Source of the DNA: Heliopora coerulea
Lineage: Eukaryota > Cnidaria > Anthozoa > Scleralcyonacea > Helioporidae
DNA: 64,000 bases
Assembly: GCA_030142905.1 (NCBI GenBank)
Contig: JASJOG010000035.1
Coordinates: 1,732,001 to 1,796,000 of the forward strand
Direction of reading: 5' to 3'
The notes under the pieces were generated by a model that saw only the letters and a list, made by a program, of their open reading frames with translations, ran no database searches and was not told where the DNA came from. Shown here piece by piece: positions 49,011-58,192 of the stretch. Positions within the stretch are counted from its first letter, which is position 1, and every line of letters starts with the position of its first letter. The position numbers were made by a program, and so were the translations under genes.

Positions 49011-51452
49011 CCATGGATTCCGGTCACTCAAAAATGCCGTGTGTAAGCTCGGGGACTGGTATGTTGTTGACCAAACTATACTTATGTATCGTATCGAAGC
49101 AAATCGATTTGGTCTCGTTCTTTTTTCCCTTGTATGGATCTCTCAGACGTTGTTTACATTATTTGAACACTGAAACCAGTAAATGATTTAAGACCGGCAA
49201 ACGAAATGGCTTTCTTGGTGCCTGCGGCTGGTTTTGCCTTTGAGGGCCACCTCAGTAACTGGACAATTTCTGACTTGAAAGAGCAGTTCTCAAAGTTAGC
49301 TCCTTGGAATATACATTTGCCAACTGTTCACTTTTTGCAGCAACGCTTTGTCTTGGTTCTTTCTGATTTATATGAACAAAAGACGTAAGGGAACTCGCTT
49401 GCTGTCAGAACATTTGCTAAACGAATAAGTGTATTAAAACGACATTCTTCGCTGAAGTTGAATAGGTGCTGATTTGTATAAATCTTGGGACTTTTCACGT
49501 TCTGGTAACCACTTACCTGAGCAGCATAATCATAGGTACGTCTGAACCGAGTAGCTTTGAAATACAAGTTCGGCGAACGGAATTGTTTTGAGCAGCTTTC
49601 AAAAGTAGCTTCCCGACTTCATTCTTCCCTAAGGGAGACTTCTTGTACCAAATATTATCGCCTGGATTTTGCTGGTGTTTATTGGTAAAGTAGAATGACG
49701 ATTCTGGTTCATTCATCTCTGCAGGCCGATTAATTTTGAATATTTTGCAGTATTTAATCGACAACGTTCATGGTCAATAGTTTGAGAAATGGGATAGCAC
49801 ATTCATCGTCCAAGTCATGACAGTCTTTGGATGCTTTCTCCGCTTTCCACCCAAAGATTTCATCGCCTCAATCAGGATTTTTTTCCCTATATAATGTCGC
49901 CCCACTGAAGACGTTAGGATGTATTTTTGGCTTGAAACAAAAATGCAAGGTAAACAGCCACCAGGTAACTCACTGCAAAGCTACTTGTTTTTGGTCACCA
50001 AATTATCCTTCGGCAAAACAGTTGTCCACTTCAGTCTTTCTCACTTCGAGAGTGATTTGTGCATGATGACATTTACCGTATTCGACCAGTAATGCTTTCA
50101 TCAAGATTTTAAAATGTCTCAAGAAAGTTTAAAGTTGTCTTCGTGTAAATTTACCGTTAAACCCTTTGTATTGAGGTGCCACTGAATGCTTAGTTGAAAA
50201 TACGCAAAAGTTGCAGGTTTGTACGCCATTTTTCTTTTTTATTGATGTTTTACCGTGGAAAAAGTACGTCTTTTACTCCCCTCATCTCGTTCTTCTTTCG
50301 ACAAAACTTGCACAAGGTTTGCTTGTCGTATTTTGTTTTATGTTTTGTATTTTCCGATTTTTGGTCAGCGTTAAAAATGCAGAATTCGTTCATGTTTTCT
50401 TTGTTTATTTCGTCGGTTTCGTAATTTGTTTCATATTCGTCACCAAAGTCTTGTACCTCCGGATGAATACTTAGCATAAACCCTTATCATAGCACATCTT
50501 AAAGACATTTGTAACCAACTTTGAGATAACGTATAATTTATCAATTTTTTAAGTCAAAAAAATGTCAAAAAAATATTCAATCATGAGCTGTCCGTAATGC
50601 TGGTATCCGTTTGATAACCTATGAGAATGCCCCACTTTTAAGACAGAAAGTCTGGTCATCTAATAAAAAAATCTTTCTTTAAGGCAAAATGAGTGAGAAG
50701 TCTAACTGGAAAACGACACGAATTACCATAAGCCCGCGACTAATTCAGGGTATTGATCCTATCATTCATTGTTTAATAATTTAATTGTAAGGATGGACAT
50801 CTTACCATTTGTTAAGCCGTTGAACGTTATTCTCACCGAACTTTTTGTGTTAATAAAGCAGAATTGAAATTTTATACGTAAATATGACTATAAACAGTTT
50901 AAATATAAAATCATTTCCAGTTTGGATTGTTGTTTATTTGCGGCCAAATTCTGTGTGGATTTTTTTTCTTTTATTGCATTCACTGTTCTAGTTACTAGTA
51001 AGGACGATTTGTTTCTGACAATTTTGAAAAATAATCAGTCCTACTCGGATTCTCGAGAGATATAATGGAAGGATGGGCGAGGGTTTGTTGCGTGCACGTA
51101 TTTCTAGTGGTTATGCTTTGATGAATTCCGAGCCAAAGAGTGTGAGAGCTTAGCTATCTATAACTTGTCATGTTGTTTACCACAAATGAAATTGTGCTAT
51201 ACTTCCACCCCCATGCAACCTTACAAAGATTTAAAACGGACTTATAGAGAACACTAACCACAACAAGCCTGTTCCATCCCTTGGGTTCTTTTAAAAGTGA
51301 ATGAAGATGTGTGAAAGATGGAGTTGACAGATATTTATTACTTTACGAACATGTTGTTCTTGCTTACCCATGAAACCTTCGATCCAGATGGCGAGCAGTA
51401 AAAACACTGCCAGACTCCCGGTAGAGATATTCAGCTTTGATCTCATTTTCAT
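45186..51452 (-). CDS. Ly6/uPAR three-finger, probably GPI-anchored protein, long-stalk paralogue A
   Basis: Two coding exons: 51452-51368 (28 codons plus one base) and 45847-45186, joined ATG G|GT GCA, giving about 248 residues. Exon 1 codes a signal peptide with core GSLAVFLLLAIWIEG. Exon 2 holds one Ly6-type domain with twelve cysteines, from ISCFQCRVN to the hallmark HCCENEELCNN. A Thr/Ser/Pro stalk of about twelve six-residue repeats (TASSPP type) follows, then a hydrophobic C-terminus ELLFWVLAAWLAAWY typical of a GPI signal. The acceptor TTGTATTTGTTTAG precedes exon 2. A donor GTAAGTAT at 51852-51845 and an acceptor just before exon 1 imply an upstream noncoding exon. The family acts at the cell surface in binding or receptor modulation; the ligand is unknown. 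Its intron holds Penelope-like and Crypton-like relics. Confidence 0.88.
45298..45540. repeat. 18-bp coding minisatellite (Ly6 A stalk)
   Basis: The unit GTCGGTGGTGAGGATGCT and variants are repeated about twelve times. On the minus strand each unit codes T-A-S/T-S-P-P or TASSTL. The repeat keeps other frames open on the plus strand too, which explains spurious open frames there. Copy B has about one unit at 58300. Confidence 0.93.
47520..48480 (+). pseudogene. Penelope-like retroelement 3' fragment (RT end and GIY-YIG endonuclease)
   Basis: After a CT-rich microsatellite (47440-47512) the frame reads NLNSNHPPSILRSIPEAINR, then HITWFNPPYSANVSTNIGHK and LKLSYSCMPNM, all typical of the C-terminal part of Penelope-like reverse transcriptases. 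A GIY-YIG endonuclease module follows, with a CNCR..CPLAGKC cysteine cluster and KIYIGITEGKFKSRYHNH. The frame stops at 48235-48237 (TGA where tryptophan is usual), after which family-like sequence continues to about 48420. The RT core is missing, so this is a 5'-truncated dead copy. It is absent from duplication copy B. Confidence 0.85.
48595..49007. repeat. Perfect palindrome with hammerhead-like cores between microsatellites
   Basis: A ~130-bp near-perfect palindrome (about 48762-48893) is centred on GGCAGTTGCC. Each arm contains CCTGATGATCGCCTGAGCG followed by CGTGAAACTCAG, matching the hammerhead elements CUGAUGA and GAAA with an imperfect stem II. It is flanked by (TATC)n(TA)n at 48658-48759 and (TA)n at 48979-49007, and by direct repeats of CGCTCTACT..GGTATTGAGC at about 48608 and 48902. 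Probably the terminal repeat region of the adjacent Penelope-like element. Confidence 0.75.
49430..50477 (-). pseudogene. Crypton-like (DUF3504) tyrosine recombinase relic
   Basis: On the minus strand, 50477-50320 codes a stretch with FCIFNADQKSENTKHKTKYD, like the N-terminal NTxxKT-F-W-E-R segment of DUF3504 proteins. At 49764-49513 comes RPAEMNEPESSFYFTNKHQQ, then WYKKSPLGKNEVGKLL and RRTCISKLL, matching the WY-PLG-N-LG and catalytic R-xx-LL region. The frame then shifts and continues as DYAAQVSGYQNVKSPKIYTN, matching the terminal GH..S...Y box with His replaced by Tyr. Stops and frameshifts make it a pseudogene. DUF3504 also occurs in host ZMYM/QRICH-type genes, so domestication ancestry cannot be excluded. 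Confidence 0.6.
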
Positions 51453-52687
51453 CTTCCCTAATCTACACAAAAAGAACACAGATACAGTCTGTCTTTCAAA
51501 AGTGAAGTTAAGGAATAAAACTGTTTCTAGTCCAAATTAGATTTGGCCTTGTTTGCAACAACAAAGAAAATATTTCATGTTATCCGATTTCCGCTTAACT
51601 GTAGAAAAGCTGAAAGGCTTTAACCTGAGGAAACATGAGTACGAAATACTGTTATTTTGACGAACAACCTTCTCTTCGATCCAGTTTACAAAATTTTTAA
51701 CTGCCTGCGCAGACACACAAATTACTACACTGGTTTCAAATAATTCGTATCAGGAACCAACACCAAGCGAAATAAAAATGTATTTCATTAGCAGATGAGG
51801 CGGTTAAAGAGACGCTAAGTTCATAAGGAACCGTCGCCAAAATGATACTTACTTGCTGTTCCTTACGGAAAGGTAACGATGTTTGTTCTCAACTTCGCTC
51901 CACGAAACGACGTAAGTACGAATAAGTATTCTGGGAAACCAACTTCAAAATAACTTTATCCCACCCACAAACCCACGCATTCCCGTTTTCTCATGACATC
52001 TCAAAATTTGCCATCAGCTTGTGGCCAATGGTATTTTAATCCGAGGCATTGACTTATACATAATTTATATTTTGGTCAGTGATCCTAGGTCAGGCGAGAT
52101 GCATGCATAACATGTGGTTCAGTTACAACTGTCCGTATTATGATCGGGCGGTCGCCAGGATTTTTGGCGTGCGTACGAACGCTTGAAGTGCATCATTACC
52201 TCAGAAATTTCGCAACATACGATCTTACTGATTTTCATTTTTTTAACTACAGAAGTCTAAAGTTGTTTTTTTAAATAATTTACTTTCTTTTGAGCCCTGG
52301 GTTCCTTACCGGTGGATCACTTCGGGCGAATTTTTTTTCGAACCAGGTTAATTGCGCTTTCTATTCTGCGCAAGATGATCGCGCGGACACAAGAACTGGT
52401 GTCGAACAGCGATGTGCTGAAAAAAAAGAATCGCAGAAGACAATAATAAACAAATCGTAACGCGCAAAGTTTTTTTAAATATGGAATTTCGAGGTTTGCG
52501 GAACAATATTGGTAACTATTGTTGCGTAAATATGTATCTCCAGTGTCTGATAAGTCACATTGCGAACAAATTCTAGTGCAGATTAGATATAGGGCTGAAT
52601 CAGGTCACGGTATGCGAAATGCTATTGTGCAAAGACGACGTGGCCATAACAACAAAATCAAATCTTGAATTTAATTAAATACACATA

Positions 52688-53392
52688 CAGCAGAACCTGT
52701 GCTAGCTAGAACTCGGTTAACGCGAACTCCCCGCCAACTCCAACCTAATTTTATAGTCCCTTTGCTCAAATTTACCCTGTTTATACGAACTCTATTTTGA
52801 AAACGGCGATCCGTAAACCTGAAAGTGTCAGGGCGTAGCTGTTTGACTAGACGGAATCTTGAATCTTTACTGATAACGTGACAATGTATGGAAACGTAAT
52901 TGAAGCCATGGAAAGACCTTTCCAGAGTGATTATCCTTGGGGAATGTTGTGCAGCGATTCTTAAAATGTCCCACAAATTAGTCGTGAATATACCGTTATA
53001 ATTGTTCAAGTTTATCCAGTTTGTTTCGTAAGGCTTTCACAAATTTGTACAGCCGTATGTAAAAGAGCTAAGCATTCATTGAACATGTACGTGTTTTCTG
53101 GAAGTCATTTCTTTATAAACAGTTATTCAACTCCATAGTGAAAGACATAATAGTACGGTAATATTACTATTCAGGACAACTCAATCAACTCTATCCATGC
53201 ACAAAAATTTAAATGTTGTTAACTGACTGTACCAAAATGATTCGTAATAGTGGATGAATCATAAAACCACGATACCTTATAAATTGTTAACAGGATACTT
53301 GAAATTCAACTACTACTCCGATAACTTGAACCCCTGCTAACTCTAACTACTTCTCATTGCCCTTGGTAGTTCGAATTAGCGGGGTTCTACTG
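52688..53392. mobile_element. pogo-like MITE (copy A)
   Basis: Ends CAGCAGAACCTGTGCTAG and the inverse GAATTAGCGGGGTTCTACTG bound ~705 bp. Internal repeats of TAATTCGAACTC/ACGCGAACTC near both ends resemble Tigger/pogo-type termini. The left flank is TA. The same element begins at 63862 at the equivalent place in copy B, so it predates the duplication. Confidence 0.65.
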
Positions 53393-53699
53393 TGTTTTTT
53401 CCTAGCAATGCAAATGGGAGATTTCTGCGTTATACGCACGTCAAATACGATAGCAAAAGATATGTTATAGAACATTTCTGGTAGTATCAAATTTCGGTTT
53501 GTAAGTAGATCCCCATGAGATGATTTACAAAGTGCTGATCCAAGTGCCGCCATTGTCGCACAATCTTCGTCTAGTTGTGCCGGCGCTCGTTCGTTAGTTA
53601 GGTAGATTCCACTCAAGGGACTGTATCTTTCTTTCATTTTGCGACTTAAGGCGTCACTCTCTCTGTACACTTCTCTCTGACTTCTCTTCACACCTTATG
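53393..53699. other. Unrecognised stretch with a minus-strand open frame
   Basis: A 114-codon minus-strand frame (53691-53347) runs into the MITE terminus. It has no initiator context or domain I recognise. It could be part of the adjacent BEL/Pao element or chance. Confidence 0.25.
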
Positions 53700-54525
53700 T
53701 ATATTTCACAACCTGCTTCGACGGTGTCCAAAGGACAAGTGCCAAGCCTAGGCCTTAGGGTCAAGGAAAAGATTGGCTTACAGTGGTTCTTTGTTGTGAC
53801 ATCTTACGTGTCCCACAGCGAGAATCATGTTTTTACAATTTATTATTTGTTACTAATTTAATTAAAACTATTTTGCCACACACTCCCCACCTTGATGAGC
53901 ACCACTAGTCAATCATTCCTCTCGTTTTTCAGTCTGTATCCAATGCTGCCGCTCTTCTTGGTCTCTTCTCTCTCTCTCAAGTTTGTCTCGTTACTTTCTC
54001 TTTCTGCTCTCGGTTCGTCACGCCATTCACTTGCTTCACTTCCAATGGGAGGAGTTTCTGCACTGGCCGACTTAAACGGTGTGCCTTCCCCTTCGAAATC
54101 ACTCTAACCCTTGCATCTCTCGTTTCGCCATCTTTGCCTTTAACCAATTCCTCCACCACTGCCATTTTCCAACCACCCCTTTTCTTGTTGTCTTCGTGAA
54201 CAACAACGTCTCCAACCACTGTTTAACTTCCCCTTCGTTTGTTTCAAGTCTCCAACCCATTCTGACAGCCGCCTTGCATGTTCTTTGCTCAACTCCTCAT
54301 CCCAACCAACATTACTTTTACACAACGCTTGAAACAATATTTTCATGGGAACGACCGCTGGCCCAATTATGCCTAAGGGATGAAATAAGGTGGCAAGCAT
54401 GCTTAAGGTGTTTCGTTTTATATGGGACAATCTGGCTGTCTTCTCGCCAAGCCGCGATAAATTAAAGTTCATCGTATCTCCAACACAATTCCAGTTCAAC
54501 CCTAAGACCTGTGTGTCAATATAAT
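53700..54525 (-). pseudogene. BEL/Pao LTR retrotransposon remnant with internal deletion
   Basis: On the minus strand, 54525-54140 codes VLGLNWN and RNTLSMLATLFHPLGIIGP, then KILFQALCKSNVGWDEEL, the Pao-type region after the reverse transcriptase. At 54219-53977, in another frame, follows the DUF5641 tail of BEL integrases (VVVHEDNKKRGGWKMAVVEE...RPVQKLLPLEV). RNase H and the integrase core between them are gone, joined within about 54210-54225. A purine tract GGTGGGGAG then TGTGTGGC at about 53893-53876 is a plausible start of the 3' LTR. Confidence 0.8.
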
Positions 54526-54715
54526 TTTACCTCATGATCTATGTAAACATTTCAACTGAACCGAATGGCCAACCAAGACTACCTCTCGGTGGAACTCAAA
54601 CTTGATTTCGTAGTTTTACTGAAGATGAAAATGACGAGAAAACAACGCAATATCTTTTGAAAATACTCACTGAGATGATTCAGTTTACCTATAACAAAAC
54701 TTTGTTTAGTCTCAA

Positions 54716-55376
54716 CCAGTGAACTCAATTTACATATCTGGAATGCTAACTCCCAGTCATTCGCTCGGGCAAAAAGTGAAGCTAAGATGGCCGCCCATGG
54801 AGGGAAATTTTGGACGTCAGTTTCAGTCCTCTTTGCGGTCTTGTACGTCAGTTCCAGTCCTTTCCACAACTTTAATCTTCAGTTTTTGTTTGGTTCGATT
54901 TCGAAAACATTCACAACCATGGAAAAACTGCACAGACGAAATATTACTGGACCAGTTTTACATAATCGAGTATTTAAAAGGATTCATTATTGCCGCGTGG
55001 CCTAAGAACTGTCCTAAATTGTCTGAAGATGGTAAACTAACGGTAAAAAAAGGACGTGCACTTAGTACTTTCCCCAAGTAATTTCTCAAGACCGTTTTAT
55101 CAGGTTTCTCGTGAGATTGGTAATTTCTTTTCGTGAAAATATATATCCTGTAACTCAGTTTGACTTTGTCGAAATATATTTGAAATTCTTAAATTCATTT
55201 CTCTCTTTTGAAGACATGTTTTGTGTGTATTTTCGATAAAGAAAATTTTTAGAAAATGTAAAAAGTCGCGTAGGGGACTGAAACTGACGTCCAAAATTGC
55301 CCTCCATGGGCGGCCATCTTGGCTTCACTTTTCATTGGCTAGTTAGCATTCCAGATATGGAAATCGAGTTCACTGG
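54716..55376. mobile_element. 661-bp element with ~115-bp terminal inverted repeats
   Basis: Left arm 54716-54840 begins CCAGTGAACTC and includes AAGATGGCCGCCCATGGAGG; right arm 55262-55376 is its inverse, ending GAGTTCACTGG. The centre has no recognisable gene. It lies between the two duplication copies. Confidence 0.8.
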
Positions 55377-55689
55377 TGGAGGTTAGCTAAAAAGCCTGCC
55401 TAGCCGCCCACCCCCAGCATCGTCTATAACCGCAACTCAACACGTGGTTCGTCCGCTGACCACTAATTGTCTAATTAATTCATGTAAACAAAATAACTAA
55501 TCTTCGACACAGACAGAGGAGAGGAAAAGATGTCTACTTTTTCACGTTAATGCTGTATTCAAGGTTACCAACAGCAACTGACTGATTAAAAGATGAAGCA
55601 TATTTGTTTTGGTAATTATGTAGCTGACGCCATTCTATTGAATGGTATTGTTGGCGATGTCCATGTCGTCGTTGCCGATGTGTAGAAAT

Positions 55690-56191
55690 CCAGGCGCGTA
55701 GCCAGAAATTTCTCTTGGGGGGGGGGGGTTTCAATGTGGGACAGCTTTGGATTATTACAAATTTTTAACAAGCCCAAAAATGTACCATCTTCCTATATAT
55801 CCAATTCCACTCCAGATAATCACATAAGAACACAATTTTCTGGGCATTATGGCAAACTTCATTTAAAATCGCGACCATACCTTATAAAACCACTTGGCGT
55901 ATTTCACCTCTATTTCTTGAAGTGTTAATGTGCAAGAAAGTACAGATAGATTGCGACGAGTTCGCACTCTTCGCTTCACTCCATTTATTTTATGGAACTA
56001 AGGTCAATTTAGGGGGCTCCAGCCTCCACGTATTTTACTGAACTTCAAAAAGCAGGGTCTTGATTGGATTTACCAAGGTTCAAATACGTCTGATGATGGT
56101 CGTGAATTCATCATTGAATTGGAAACTCAAGTTCATTGTAGCTATGGGAGGGGTTTGAGCCCCCCGAACCCTCTCCTTGGCTACGCCACTG
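55690..56191. mobile_element. GGCGTAGCC-ended MITE (copy B)
   Basis: Paralogue of 43126-43587 with a G9 run near the left end and about 35 extra bases. Its right-hand ~120 bp is repeated at about 56480-56592, on the other side of a palindrome. Confidence 0.6.
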
Positions 56192-56239
56192 ATGGAATCT
56201 ACAGTGGCAGAATTTGACGAAAATATCTTCCTAGATTCA

Positions 56240-56470
56240 TGACCAGCCGACAGCTTTAAAAAGTAAAAGATAAAACATATTCCGAAAACTAATGTCATCT
56301 TGTAAACTCAAGATTCGAGTTATATAAGAGACGAAAGTGAAATTGTGATATTCCGATTTTATTACAAAATCATCTTGGTCTGAAGATGATTTTGTAATGA
56401 AATCGAAATATCACCATTTCACTTTCGTCTCTTATATAACTCGAATCTTGAGTTTACAAGATGACATATA
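56240..56470. repeat. ~175-bp near-perfect palindrome, copy B only
   Basis: Arms 56291-56377 and 56382-56466 are mirror images, ending ATGTCATCTTGTAAACTC and its inverse. Near the centre GTCTGAAGATGATTTTGTAA then TGAAATCGAAATATC contains CTGAAGA, a GATTT/AAATC stem and GAAA, which resembles a hammerhead core with one extra base. Absent at the matching position (~43600) of copy A. Confidence 0.8.
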
Positions 56471-58192
56471 TTTATTCAAATATGTCTGATGACGGTCGTG
56501 AACTCATTATTGAATTCGAAACTCAAGTTAATTGCAGATATGGGAGGGGTTTGAACCCTCCGAACCCTCTCCTTGGCTACGCCACTGATGGAATCTACAG
56601 TATCAGAATTTGACGAAACTATCTTCCTAGGCTTGTTATTCCTTGAAACAAATGTCAAAATCGGGATTTTTCTTATTTCGATGGCATATCGATCGGAATT
56701 CAGGATTTTCAAGCAAAATCTGGATGGTTGGACAGTCTGGATAACCTTATTGACGATTTTATTTCAAAAACCAGTGTGGGAAAGAACTCTTTTCGGTCAT
56801 CTTACTGCAACTCTGATTTACATGATATTGAACAAGGTTGTTACGAGCTCTTGACTTGGTTGTTCGTTTAGTCTTACCCAGTGTCCATGTTGAGTTGAAA
56901 CAAGATAGTATTCAAAAGTTCAAATTTGTTTCTTAAAACCTTTATCCAAAGGTACTAATCCAACAGATGAGTTGTTAGACCAGCTACTTCAAATTAATAA
57001 AGTCACCAGGTCAGGCACATACGTCTTCAGTTTCGCCCCCCTCACCTAGCAATAACAAAACCCTACGTCTATGATGATATCCACATAGATTTTATTGATG
57101 TCGTTCTGCAAAGTATTCTTGCTTATCTTTTAAACTTTGGATTGAGTCTACGAGCAGTAGAAATACCACATTTCCAGTGTGGGTATTGAGCTCCGGTCCA
57201 ACTTTCATCTTGAGTTGTTCAAACAGAACAACGAAGTAGAGTGGTTTCACCGTCTCAACTCACTGCGTAAGTAATGCAAAAATGACAGCACACTTGGATG
57301 ACTGGGATGAAAACGAGTCGTATTTGTTCACGTTTCACAAGTAAAGCATCCAATATACTAGGCTGATTTCGCAACGTAGTGATTTGGAGACCTTCCACAA
57401 AGCAGCTGTAATTTATTTGCGACTCTTCAGGAGTTCTGCCTTCGTTCAAGTTATGCTTTTTACATATATTTCAGGAAATTATTTTGAAACAGGAGAGGCT
57501 GTTTCCAAACACATTTGTTCCGTGTCCGTGAGATGTGATGAACAAGAGAAGTAAATAACCCTGCATTTTTATGACGCCATTCACATTGAACGCGACCCAG
57601 CGACGCATTCAGTGTACACAGTGGAATAAAATATTTCTGGCTTATTTTTTAACGCATTAGGACGTCAGTATTTTTATGTTTTATTTTTTAACAATAATCG
57701 CGAATTCCGAAAATGACATTCAATTTTTAAGGGGGTGTTATTGTTCAATGGTATTTCCACGTCAAAAAGTTAGTTGTAAAAACAGCTGTTTCTTTGCTAA
57801 TGCCCTTTACGTACGAGTCTTAAAACCCATGAAGTGGCCGATGCAGGGTGGACCTGCCAGGCTATGTTACGCCAACATTTTGTTATGCCCTCCCCCAAGT
57901 GGCCAAGAAAACGAATGCACTTTTGAAATACTTTAGTGTACTAATAATTTTTTAATTACACAGAGAAAGAGTGATGTTTTACTGGTGATTGCTTACTATG
58001 GACTCTGACGTGATTAAAAAAATTACACACTCGTTATATAACATTTGTGAACAACAAAGTCCTTGCTGTATTCCACAATAATTGAATACGTTATTTGAAA
58101 CGAAGCAAGAGTTCTAAAACTACATATCATTCGACATTTCAAGCCACGGAAACAAAGGAACAAAACTTGAGTGCTTTTGAAGTTTTTCCGCG

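Larger units (their letters stand above)
42951..52800. repeat. Tandem segmental duplication, copy A
   Basis: Alignable to 55512-64000 in direct orientation, apart from copy-specific insertions. Best matched blocks: 42951-43587, 43620-45290, 45540-45990, 46044-47340 and 51118-52800. Unique here are the 47350-51117 insert and the stalk minisatellite. Most noncoding blocks differ by only a few percent by eye. Confidence 0.9.

Noticed and set aside
49206..49388. Plus-strand 60-codon ORF ending at a GTAAGG donor-like site
   Set aside because: It is opposite the better supported Crypton-like recombinase relic and shows no recognisable domain.
52671..53009. 112-codon minus-strand open frame
   Set aside because: It lies within the pogo-like MITE and starts in the terminal inverted repeat; no family resemblance.
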